27,820 bases of DNA from an uncultured Collinsella sp. (lineage in GTDB: Bacteria > Actinomycetota > Coriobacteriia > Coriobacteriales > Coriobacteriaceae), in assembly GCA_902494715.1 (NCBI GenBank), contig CABUUJ010000027.1, positions 1-27,820 of the forward strand. The letters are read 5' to 3'. This document shows positions 15,933 to 23,502 of the stretch, in pieces. Under the pieces are notes generated by a model. It ran no database searches. It saw nothing but the letters and a program-made list of their open reading frames with translations, and was not told the DNA's origin. Each line of letters begins with the position of its first letter. The first letter of the stretch is position 1. The position numbers were made by a program, and so were the translations under genes.

Positions 15933-17375
15933 GTGCTTAATAGATTCCGCATGCTTGTCGCCTGTGCTTTGACCTTCGCGCTTTGCTGTGTGCCGGGATT
16001 TGCGTTGGCTGGGGATGCTGAGGACGGGGCCCAGGTTGCTGCGACCGCTCATGGGCTTTCCTATGGGATCGAGGGTTTTGAGCGGTTGGCCAAGGGGACC
16101 GCTCGTGCCATGGAAGGCCAGCCTGAGGGCTACCGGTTTCCCGTTGACGAGGACGTGGACCTTGTGGTGGCGCCTGCTGCCGATCGCGTTGTGGTGTGGA
16201 TATCGCCCAAGGCGGTCGAGAAGTTTGGATTGGATCCGCAGGACAACGAGTGCGTATCGGGTCTCAAAGCCCTCGTCTGTGAACTCGACAGCGCAAACTG
16301 CATGGGAGGTGCGCAGCTGGGGGACGTGGATCTTCCTTGGTATGTTACGGCGGAAACAACGTTTGATGCCGGCGGGTATACCTATGGCTTTGACGAACGA
16401 GGTGCGGATGGGGACCGCTATGTGGTGATCGCATCAGCCTCGGGTGATGCCAAGAGCGGCGCGCGTTGGCTTGATAGCGCTCAAATGGTAGAAGCATCGT
16501 CTGTCGTGTTGCGGGATGAGCAGGGCCCCTTGACCTCTCTGGCCTCCTTTTTGGGCGACATCGACTATCGCCCGTTTTGGGTGTCCATTAAAACGTGCGG
16601 CCTTGCCCTGCTGATCTCCTTTGCGCTGGGCCTGTTTGCCGCGTGGAAGACTATGGGTACCTCGAGTCGCATCAAGGGCCTGCTCGATTCGGTCTTTACG
16701 ATTCCTATGGTGCTGCCGCCCACGGTCTGCGGCTTTTTGCTCCTCATGCTGTTTGGCCGCTCGACTGGGGTGGGCCGGTGGCTGATCGCGCACGGCGTCT
16801 CGATCGTCTTTACCTGGCCCGCGACGGTCATTTCGGCCGTCGTTGTGTCGTTTCCGCTCGTCTATCGTACGGCACTCGGAGCCTTCGAGAACCTCGACAC
16901 GCAGATGCTCGACGCCGCGCGAACCTTGGGCTGGTCCGAGCGTCGCATCTTTACCAAGCTTATGATGCCACTTGGCTGGCCCTCCATCGCCGCCGGCACG
17001 GTGCTCGCCTTTGCCCGCGCGATGGGCGAGTTTGGCTGCACCCTGTTCTTTGCGGGCAACTACGCCGGCATTACCCAGACCATTCCCATCGCCATCTACT
17101 TTGAGTGGATGGGGGGCAACACGTCGGTAGCCCTCTTTTGGGTCGTGGTCGTAATTGCGTTCAGCTTCCTGGTCATCCTATTCATCAACATGTACACGGC
17201 GCATTCGCAAAAGTATCGCGAGCGGGGCCTTTCCCGTGCGGAGCGCAAGCAGGCCAAAAATCTCGCCGGACAGGGCGATTCGCTCGACCCGGCGGGCGGC
17301 GATGCCTTGCGTATCGATCGCGAGGCGCTGGCCGAGCTCATGCGCGATGATGCGGCGCCGCAGGGAGGTCGATAA
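15933..17375 (+). CDS. modB: Molybdate ABC permease with a large N-terminal exported domain (ModB fusion)
   Basis: This 480-aa protein is about twice the usual ModB length. Residues 1-27 look like a signal peptide. Residues 28-210 form a polar, probably extracytoplasmic domain that I do not recognise, with cysteines at 107, 116 and 123. The permease follows from about residue 217: five or six helices with the ABC-permease EAA loop (ENLDTQMLDAARTLGWSERRIF...) and the ModB-type TIPMVLPPTVCGFLLL and FARAMGEFGCTLFFAGN segments. A charged cytoplasmic tail of about 50 residues ends the protein. The GTG at 15933 has GGAG 6 nt upstream; ATG at 15951 is an alternative, and an earlier GTG at 15864 touches modA. 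modC starts 3 nt after the stop. The N-terminal domain may bind substrate or ModA. Confidence 0.85.
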   Translation: MLNRFRMLVACALTFALCCVPGFALAGDAEDGAQVAATAHGLSYGIEGFERLAKGTARAMEGQPEGYRFPVDEDVDLVVAPAADRVVVWISPKAVEKFGLDPQDNECVSGLKALVCELDSANCMGGAQLGDVDLPWYVTAETTFDAGGYTYGFDERGADGDRYVVIASASGDAKSGARWLDSAQMVEASSVVLRDEQGPLTSLASFLGDIDYRPFWVSIKTCGLALLISFALGLFAAWKTMGTSSRIKGLLDSVFTIPMVLPPTVCGFLLLMLFGRSTGVGRWLIAHGVSIVFTWPATVISAVVVSFPLVYRTALGAFENLDTQMLDAARTLGWSERRIFTKLMMPLGWPSIAAGTVLAFARAMGEFGCTLFFAGNYAGITQTIPIAIYFEWMGGNTSVALFWVVVVIAFSFLVILFINMYTAHSQKYRERGLSRAERKQAKNLAGQGDSLDPAGGDALRIDREALAELMRDDAAPQGGR

Positions 17376-17378
17376 GCT

Positions 17379-18449
17379 ATGTCGCTCGTTTTGGATATCA
17401 AAAAGCGCTATCCCGGCTTTACCCTCGACATTCAGCTCGAGGCTGGCGAGGAGCGCGTGGCGCTGCTTGGTGCCTCGGGTTGCGGCAAGAGCTGCACGCT
17501 GCGCTGCATTGCCGGCGTGGAGACGCCCGACGCGGGCAAGATCGTCGTCAACGGCGTGACCTTTTTTGACTCGGACGCGGGCATCAATCTGTCGCCCCAG
17601 GAGCGCAAGTGCGCCCTGCTGTTCCAAAATTATCAGCTGTTTCCCAACATGACGGTGTCCGATAACGTGTGCGCTGGCGTTGAGGGTGCAGGCGACGCCG
17701 CGGCGCGCAAGCAACTTGCCGAGCGCTACCTGAGTATCTTTGGACTGGCCGACTTTGCCGACCGCTATCCCGCGCGTCTCTCGGGCGGCCAGCAGCAGCG
17801 TGTGGCGCTTGCCCGCATGGTGGCGGCGCACCCGGGCATTTTTATGTTCGACGAGCCCATGAGCGCACTCGATTCCTATCTTAAGAGCGCCCTCGAACAG
17901 AACATGCTCGACCTGTTCGATGTATGCAACCGTACCGTGCTCTACGTGAGCCACGACATCGACGAAGCGTGCCGCCTGTGCCAGCGCATCTGCGTGATGC
18001 ACGACGGGCATGTTGAGGAGATCGGCTCCATTGAGGACGTGGTCCGCCGCCCGCAGACGCTGGCGGCGCTGCGCCTGACGGGCTGCAAGAATACAAGCCG
18101 GGCGCGCAAGATCGGCGACGAAGAAGTTGAAGCCCTCGACTGGGGCATGACCTTTAACGTGGGCCGCGAGGTTCCCGATAATGTGGTGTACCTGGGCATT
18201 CGCGCAAGCTACTTCCATGTTGACAATCGTGCTGAGCGGGGTCGCAACAGCTACGACCTGCACGTGGCGCGCGTGAGCGATTCGCGTTTTGAGCGCCTGG
18301 TGCTGTTGGATGCGCCGCGGGCCGATGCGCCCACGCGTCTGCAGTGGAAGGTCAACAAAGTGGGCATGCCTGTCGACGAGCTACCGCAAGCAGGCGAGAC
18401 GCTGCGCATGCATTTTGATGCCAGCAGGATCCATTTGGTTTGTCGATAG
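17379..18449 (+). CDS. modC: Molybdate ABC transporter ATP-binding protein
   Basis: This 356-aa ATPase powers ModAB import. Walker A is GASGCGKS at about residues 31-38, the Q-loop is FQNYQLFPN, the signature is LSGGQQQR, Walker B is IFMFDEP, and the switch is SHDIDEA. The C-terminal third (after about residue 230) is a regulatory TOBE-like region with weaker similarity. The ATG has GGGAGG about 10 nt upstream and lies directly behind modB, indicating translational coupling. A terminator follows. Confidence 0.93.
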   Translation: MSLVLDIKKRYPGFTLDIQLEAGEERVALLGASGCGKSCTLRCIAGVETPDAGKIVVNGVTFFDSDAGINLSPQERKCALLFQNYQLFPNMTVSDNVCAGVEGAGDAAARKQLAERYLSIFGLADFADRYPARLSGGQQQRVALARMVAAHPGIFMFDEPMSALDSYLKSALEQNMLDLFDVCNRTVLYVSHDIDEACRLCQRICVMHDGHVEEIGSIEDVVRRPQTLAALRLTGCKNTSRARKIGDEEVEALDWGMTFNVGREVPDNVVYLGIRASYFHVDNRAERGRNSYDLHVARVSDSRFERLVLLDAPRADAPTRLQWKVNKVGMPVDELPQAGETLRMHFDASRIHLVCR

Positions 18450-18460
18450 CGCCGGGTAAT

Positions 18461-18496
18461 GCCGTCGGGGATATAAGCCTCGGCGGCTTTGTTTTT
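18461..18496 (+). terminator. Terminator of modABC
   Basis: A 10-bp stem with two G-T pairs (18461-18470 with 18479-18488) is followed by a T-rich tail to 18496. Confidence 0.75.
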
Positions 18497-18879
18497 GTCG
18501 TTCGTCGAATGAGAGATGACAAACTCTTATCAACACAGATAATTATTTATTAAACGACGGCACACGACGCTGTCGTACGCATGTCGGCGGTGTTCGTCTG
18601 GACGACAACCGTTGATATAGTTACCTTCGACGAGAAAAGGAGGGTGCGCCGGTGCTGCAGATGACATATTCGCGTCGCGTTGCCGCGCGCGCCCTGTATA
18701 TGGCTCGGAGCCGCATATGAGCAGGTATGTTCACGGCTCCGGGAGAGACGACGCACAACTAAATAATCGACCGCAAAGCAGGTTCCCTAAAATTCCGGGT
18801 TTAGGCGCGGCTGGGTTTTCGCCACCCACCGTGCAGCAATACCGTAGCTATTCAATTTTGGTTCGAGAGGGGAACCGTC
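18497..18879 (+). promoter_or_regulatory. Long leader of the reductase-selenium operon
   Basis: These 383 bases have no conventional gene. An AT-rich part (about 18515-18560) could hold a promoter (TATTAA near 18549), but no consensus pair is clear. The middle holds a very strong ribosome binding site and a 22-codon ORF. Two mutually exclusive hairpins overlap its end: 18698-18704 with 18710-18718, and CGGAGCCG 18706-18713 with CGGCTCCG 18734-18741. The last part carries GAGAGGGG (18865-18872), the binding site for the first reductase gene. No known riboswitch consensus was recognised. Confidence 0.45.
18652..18720 (+). CDS. Possible 22-aa leader peptide
   Basis: A GTG start at 18652 follows AAGGAGGG (18637-18644) by 7 nt, the strongest Shine-Dalgarno in this part of the window. 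The peptide is short and Arg-rich (M-L-Q-M-T-Y-S-R-R-V-A-A-R-A-L...). Its TGA overlaps an ATG (ATGA at 18717) that opens a 56-codon frame ending just inside the start of the next gene. Both the strong binding site and the overlapping hairpins suggest translation-coupled control, but the peptide itself has no recognisable family. Confidence 0.35.
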   Translation: MLQMTYSRRVAARALYMARSRI

Positions 18880-20163
18880 ATGGCTGAAGAATTCGATTTC
18901 CATCCGATGTGGGAGAGCCTCGGCATGAATCTTGCCGACCACGACATGCTGCTGGGCGCCGTGGGCCAGATGTACGGCGATATGTTCCTGACGCAGAACA
19001 ATCGCCCCAAGTCCACGTCCTACCTGGACTTTGTTGCCACCAACATCCACAGCGGCCGTATTAAGGAGATGCTCGACAAGAAGGAGGCCGGCGAGGCCAC
19101 CAAGATCGTGGGCTCGTTCTGCGTGTACGTGCCCGAGGAGATCGTGCTTGCCTGTGACGGCATTCCCGTGGGCCTGTGCTCGGGTGCCGATTGGGCAACC
19201 GATAAGGTTGAGGAGCACCTGCCGCGCAACACCTGCCCGCTTATCAAGAGCTTTGCCGGCTTTAAGCTGGGCGAGGTCTGCCCTTACATTGAGTCGAGTG
19301 ACCTGGTGGTGGGTGAGAACACCTGCGATGGCAAGAAGAAGGCCTACGAGTTTTTTGCCACGCAAAAGAACATGTACGTTATGGATATTCCCAACGTGCA
19401 CGATGAGTCGACGCTCGTGACTTGGAAGGCCGAGGTCAAAAAGCTCGCCGCCAAGATCGAGGAAGAGTGTGGCGTCAAGATTACGCCCGAGCGCCTGAAG
19501 GCCGCCATCCACGCCGTCAATGAGAAGCGTCGCGCCCTGCAGCGTCTCGCTGCCACGCGCGCTGCCGATCCGGCGCCCATCAGCGGTCTCGACAGCCTGC
19601 TGACCGTTCAGGCCGCCTTTATGGACGACACGCCGCGTCTGACCGGAGCCATTAACGATATGGCGGCTGAGTGCGAGCAGCGTGTCGAGGCCGGCGAGGG
19701 CGTGGCGCCCAAGGGGACCAAGCGCATCCTGTACACCGGTACGCCCATGGCCGTGCCCAACTGGAAGCTGTTCAACCTCATCGAGAAGGCCGGCGGCGTC
19801 GTGGTGGGCGAGGAGTCCTGCACGGGTTCGCGCTACTACAAGGACCTGGTCGACGAGTCCGGTGAGACGGTCGACGAGATGCTCGATGCCATCGCCGAGC
19901 GCTACTTTAAGATCAACTGCGCCGTCTTTACGCCCAACGACCAGCGCATGAAGGACATCATCCAGATGGCGCACGACCTGCATGCCGACGGCATCGTCGA
20001 CGTGGCCTTGCAGTTCTGCACGCTCTACGAGATGGAGTCGTTTGCCGTGGAGAAGGCCGCCGAGGAGGCCGGCATTCCGTTTATGCACATCACGACCGAC
20101 TACGCCGGCGAGGACGCAGGCCAGCTGCAAACCAGGATCGAGGCTTTCTTGGAAACCATTTAG
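18880..20163 (+). CDS. Double-cubane-cluster anaerobic reductase, paralog 1 (2-hydroxyacyl-CoA dehydratase superfamily)
   Basis: This 427-aa protein is close to YjiM and the double-cubane cluster protein (DCCP) group. Six cysteines also occur in the paralog downstream: 119 (CPLIKS), 134 (CPYI), 149 (TCDGKKK), 314, 347 and 380. They are candidates for holding the [8Fe-9S] double-cubane cluster. DCCPs take very low-potential electrons from an ATP-driven activator (here at 21561). They reduce small molecules in vitro, but their natural substrate is unknown. The N-terminal 40 residues are absent from paralog 2. The ATG has GAGAGGGG 7 nt upstream. A structured repeat separates it from paralog 2. 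Confidence 0.88.
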   Translation: MAEEFDFHPMWESLGMNLADHDMLLGAVGQMYGDMFLTQNNRPKSTSYLDFVATNIHSGRIKEMLDKKEAGEATKIVGSFCVYVPEEIVLACDGIPVGLCSGADWATDKVEEHLPRNTCPLIKSFAGFKLGEVCPYIESSDLVVGENTCDGKKKAYEFFATQKNMYVMDIPNVHDESTLVTWKAEVKKLAAKIEEECGVKITPERLKAAIHAVNEKRRALQRLAATRAADPAPISGLDSLLTVQAAFMDDTPRLTGAINDMAAECEQRVEAGEGVAPKGTKRILYTGTPMAVPNWKLFNLIEKAGGVVVGEESCTGSRYYKDLVDESGETVDEMLDAIAERYFKINCAVFTPNDQRMKDIIQMAHDLHADGIVDVALQFCTLYEMESFAVEKAAEEAGIPFMHITTDYAGEDAGQLQTRIEAFLETI

Positions 20164-20182
20164 GGTTATCCGTCTCGGCGTT

Positions 20183-20275
20183 TTCCCCAGGCACCCGATC
20201 TTGCCGTTCAAACCGTCGCTTGCTACTAAAGTATGCGGCGCTCCTCTTTCACGGCAACCTCGGGCACCTGGGAAA
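20183..20275. repeat. Structured intergenic element, copy D, inside the reductase operon
   Basis: Outer arms 20183-20198 and 20260-20275 pair apart from two internal mismatches and one near the end. The inner arms TTGCCGT (20201-20207) and ACGGCAA (20251-20257) pair perfectly. The loop holds ACCGTCG on the left and GCTCCTCTTTC (20240-20250) on the right, as in copies A and C. The apical part (GCTAC..GTATGC) has diverged. It fills the gap between the two reductase paralogs and could partly terminate, process or stabilise the mRNA. Confidence 0.65.
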
Positions 20276-20316
20276 GCCGTTTCCTTGGTTGGTTAAAAGG
20301 TTTCTTAAGGAGTTAT

Positions 20317-21480
20317 ATGTCGGAAAATATTGAGCAGCCGTTGCCGTCCACGTTTGAGGAGTTCAACGAGCAACGCAAGGCGGCGTTTATTCGTGTCAAG
20401 GATTACAAACAGGCCGGCAATCGCCTGGTCGGCTTTTTGTGCAGCTATACGCCGCTCGAGATTATCGATGCCGCGGGCGCTGCAAGCGTGGCCTTGTGCG
20501 GCACATCCGATGAGGTGATTCCCGAGGCCGAGAAGGTGCTGCCGGCAAATCTGTGTCCGCTCATCAAGTCGACCTACGGTTTTGCCTATTCGCAAAAGTG
20601 CCCGTTTACGTACTTTAGCGACATGATCATCGGCGAGACCACCTGCGACGGCAAGAAGAAGATGTACGAGCTACTCAACGAGCTCAAGCGCACGCACATT
20701 CTGCATCTTCCGCAGGGTCGCGACCGCGCCTACGAGCGCGAGGGCTGGTACGAGGAGTGCCGTCTGCTCAAGGAGGAGCTTGAGGGTTTCTACGGTATCA
20801 CGATTACCGACGATGACCTGCGCGCTGCCGTCCGTCGTCGCAACCGCTTGCGTGCGGCCCAGCTCGAGATGTTTGCGCTGCAGGCCAACCAGCCGGCGGC
20901 CATGAGCGGCGTCGACCTGATGAGCACCATGTTTGCCGGTACGTTCAGCTTTGATATCGAGGCCTATACGCAGCAGCTGGAGCAAAAGGTTGCCAAGCTG
21001 CGCGAGGCCTACGACGCGGGCGAGCGCCCGGTTGCGGCGGACGCCAAGCGCATTCTGATCACCGGTTGCCCGGTGGGCGGTGTGATCAAAAAGATCGGTC
21101 GCACCATCGAGTCCAACGGCGGCGTGGTTGTGTGCATGGACGACTGCTCGGGCGAGCGCACGGCGGCCATGATGATCGACCCAGAGGCTCCCGACATCCT
21201 GCGCGCCATCGCCGACCGCTACCTGGACATCAACTGCTCGGTCATGACGCCCAACGACGGTCGTATGGAAAATACGCTGGCCATGTGCGAGAAGTACCAC
21301 GTCGATGGCGTGGTAGAGAGCGTGCTACAGGCCTGCCACACCTTCAATGTGGAGAGCGCGCGCATGCAGGAGGCCGTCGAGGGTGCGGGTATTCCGTACA
21401 TGAAGATCGAGACCGACTACAGCAATGGCGACATGGGCCAGATCGAGACCCGCATCGCCGCCTTTATCGAGACGCTCTAG
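20317..21480 (+). CDS. Double-cubane-cluster anaerobic reductase, paralog 2
   Basis: This 387-aa protein is homologous to the gene upstream. The six candidate cluster cysteines are conserved at 80 (CPLIKS), 95 (CPFTYF), 110 (TCDGKKK), 277, 307 and 340. Additional cysteines at 251 and 273 are not shared with paralog 1. Matching landmarks are SYTPLEIIDAAGA, MTPNDGRM and the C-terminal TDYSNGDMGQIETRIAAFIE. The two copies may form a heterodimer, as the two dehydratase subunits do in the superfamily, or be two separate enzymes. The ATG at 20317 has AAGGAG 5 nt upstream; a longer in-frame start would run into structured element D. Confidence 0.88.
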   Translation: MSENIEQPLPSTFEEFNEQRKAAFIRVKDYKQAGNRLVGFLCSYTPLEIIDAAGAASVALCGTSDEVIPEAEKVLPANLCPLIKSTYGFAYSQKCPFTYFSDMIIGETTCDGKKKMYELLNELKRTHILHLPQGRDRAYEREGWYEECRLLKEELEGFYGITITDDDLRAAVRRRNRLRAAQLEMFALQANQPAAMSGVDLMSTMFAGTFSFDIEAYTQQLEQKVAKLREAYDAGERPVAADAKRILITGCPVGGVIKKIGRTIESNGGVVVCMDDCSGERTAAMMIDPEAPDILRAIADRYLDINCSVMTPNDGRMENTLAMCEKYHVDGVVESVLQACHTFNVESARMQEAVEGAGIPYMKIETDYSNGDMGQIETRIAAFIETL

Positions 21481-21560
21481 CTTCCTCAGGCACCTGAGAA
21501 ACCTAGAGCTAAGGCGCCTGAACGCGCCGCTGTCTTTGATGTTTAGATTGGGAGAGAGCC

Positions 21561-22325
21561 ATGATAGGGATCGGGATCGATATCGGGTCTACGGCGGCTA
21601 AGGCTGCTGTGGTCGACGGGGAGGGTTCGGTGGCGTGGACGTGCGTGCAGCCAACTGGGTTCTCCTCGGTCGATGCGGCCGAGCGTCTGCGCGAGGCACT
21701 GGCAGCGGCCGGCTATGACGTGGCTGCCGACGACGCGCGCGTGATCGCGACCGGCTACGGTCGTGTCGCCGTGCCCTATGCGCACAAGGTCGTTACCGAG
21801 ATTACCTGCCACGGCACCGGTGCCGTGCGCCTGTTTGGCGATCACGGCACGGTGATCGACGTGGGCGGTCAGGACACCAAGGTCATTCTGCTTAAAAGTG
21901 GCCGCGTGGCCAAGTTTGCCATGAACGACAAGTGCGCCGCCGGCACGGGGCGCTTTTTGGAGATCATGGCCGACCGCCTGGGTATTTCCCAGCAGCAGAT
22001 GGCCGATCTGGCACGTTCCGGCGAGCCTACCAAGATTTCCAGCATGTGCACGGTGTTTGCCGAAAGCGAGGTCATCAGCCTGATCGGCCGTGGCGAGCCG
22101 CGCGAGAACATTGCACGTGGCGTGATCGACAGCGTGGTCTCGCGCGTGGCGACCATGGCCGGGCAGGACGCGGGCGCCCCGTACTACCTGACCGGTGGCC
22201 TGTGCGAGAACGCTTACGTTGTGGAGCGGCTGGCAGCGCTGCTGGGGTCGCCGGTCACCACCTCGCCCCAGGCCCGCTTTGCCGGTGCTATCGGCGCGGC
22301 GATTCGTGCGCGGGCGCTCAATTAA
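21561..22325 (+). CDS. ASKHA-type ATPase activator of the double-cubane reductases (BadF/BadG/BcrA/BcrD family)
   Basis: This 254-aa activase is of the YjiL/HgdC type. The phosphate loop is GIDIGSTAAKAAVVD (residues 5-19), and the second loop is VIDVGGQDTKVI near 98-109. Cys125 (NDKCAAGTGRF) and Cys163 (SSMCTVFAESE) are the two cysteines that, across a homodimer, bind one bridging [4Fe-4S] cluster. ATP hydrolysis drives electron transfer from this cluster to the reductase. The C-terminal LTGGLCENAYVVERL fits the family. It follows paralog 2 by 80 nt in the same direction. GGAG-rich sequence lies just before the ATG. Confidence 0.9.
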   Translation: MIGIGIDIGSTAAKAAVVDGEGSVAWTCVQPTGFSSVDAAERLREALAAAGYDVAADDARVIATGYGRVAVPYAHKVVTEITCHGTGAVRLFGDHGTVIDVGGQDTKVILLKSGRVAKFAMNDKCAAGTGRFLEIMADRLGISQQQMADLARSGEPTKISSMCTVFAESEVISLIGRGEPRENIARGVIDSVVSRVATMAGQDAGAPYYLTGGLCENAYVVERLAALLGSPVTTSPQARFAGAIGAAIRARALN

Positions 22326-22395
22326 TGCATCCGCCGTCGGCTCGCATTCATGCGTATACTGGGAGAAAATGATTGACCGAAGAGAGGGGGTATCG

Positions 22396-23445
22396 ATGGT
22401 TGACGATCAGATTAAGCTCACGTCTATGACTGCCGCGAGCGGTTGAGCCGCTAAGTTGGCTCCTGGAGCCCTCGCCCAGGTCCTGGGCGATTTACCTAAT
22501 GTGCATAACGACAACTTGCTCGTGGGGTTCGATACCTCCGACGATGCGAGCGTCTTCCGCGTAGGGGAGAACCTGGGCCTCGTGCAGTCCATCGACTTCT
22601 TCCCGCCGATGGTCGACGACCCGTTTCTGTTTGGCCAGATTGCCGCGACCAACTCGCTGTCGGACATCTACGCCATGGGCGGGCGGCCGAGCCATGCCAT
22701 GAACCTGCTGTGCATTCCCAGTTGCCTGGGCATCGAGGTCGCAGGTCAGATTCTGGCGGGCGGCGCCGACAAGTGCGTCGAGGCGGGTTGCTCCATCGCG
22801 GGCGGCCACACCATCAACGACGACGAGCCCAAGTACGGCCTGTCCGTGAGCGGCTTTGTCGCGCTCGACCGCATGCTCGCCAACAGCGGCGCGCGCGTGG
22901 GCGATGCGTTACTGCTGACCAAGGCGGTTGGCTCGGGCATCATTACCACGGCCATTAAGGGCGAGCTTATCGAGCAGGACGAGGCCGCAGCCATGTTTGA
23001 CTCGATGTGCACCCTCAACGAGGCGCCGATTCGTCTGACCGAGGGGCTCGAACTTCACGGCTGCACCGACATTACGGGCTTTGGCCTGATCGGGCATGCG
23101 TGCGAGATGGCCGAGGGCTCGGGCGTGCAGATTGAGCTTGCGTCGGGGGCGGTGCCGCTCTTTGACCAGGTGCTCGACATGGCGCGTCTGGGCATTATCC
23201 CCGCTGGCTCCTACCGCAACCAGGACTTCTTTGGCCCGCGCGTGACGGCCGACGAGGACCTTGAGCCGGGCATGTTGGATGCGCTGTACGATCCACAGAC
23301 TTCAGGCGGTTTGCTTATTGCGGCGCCCGCGGCGGAAGTGGATGAGCTTGCGCGCCGTCTGGATGCCGAGGGACGTATCGCCGCCGTTGTCGGTCGCGTG
23401 TGCGAGCCGGTGCCAGGCGGTCCTGCCGTCCGCGTTGTCCGTTAA
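22396..23445 (+). CDS. selD: Selenophosphate synthetase containing selenocysteine (TGA at 22444-22446 read through)
   Basis: This 349-aa enzyme makes selenophosphate from selenide and ATP. Conventional reading stops at TGA (codon 17), but the frame is continuous with a full SelD. The codon lies exactly at the catalytic position of the SG[C/U]AAK motif, with Lys20 three residues later. Codon 17 is therefore selenocysteine. GAGGGGG sits 5 nt before the ATG at 22396. A gene caller would start at TTG 22456 and lose the active site. Later family marks are GFDTSDDASVF, DFFPPMVDDPFLFGQIAATNSLSDIYAMGG, and GGHTINDDEPKYGLSV, and the C-terminus has DPQTSGGLLIA. yedF follows after 57 nt. Confidence 0.93.
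22458..22490 (+). promoter_or_regulatory. Candidate bacterial SECIS element in selD
   Basis: Downstream of the Sec TGA there are two adjacent hairpins: GGCTC/GAGCC (22458-22462 with 22466-22470) and an 8-bp perfect stem 22472-22479 with 22483-22490 around the loop GTC. The tip reads AGGTCCT, resembling the GGTC tip of the E. coli fdhF SECIS that SelB binds. The GGTC begins 32 nt after the TGA, farther than in fdhF. Which hairpin is used cannot be decided from sequence. Confidence 0.6.
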
Positions 23446-23502
23446 CGACACGTTTATTGAGCTCTGTACCGTTCTAAAACGATTAATTCGAAAGGAAAAA
23501 CT

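Noticed and set aside
18717..18887. 56-codon frame between the leader ORF and the first reductase
   Set aside because: It has no ribosome binding site of its own and no family similarity; mentioned only as part of possible coupling, not as a gene.
21484..21530. Fifth copy of the structured element after reductase paralog 2
   Set aside because: Only the short palindrome CTCAGG-CA-CCTGAG resembles copy D's outer arm; the core and CU-rich loop are absent.
22456..23445. SelD starting at TTG 22456 as a shorter ordinary protein
   Set aside because: It would lack the catalytic SG[C/U]AAK motif, and no ribosome binding site fits; the Sec-containing start at 22396 explains everything.
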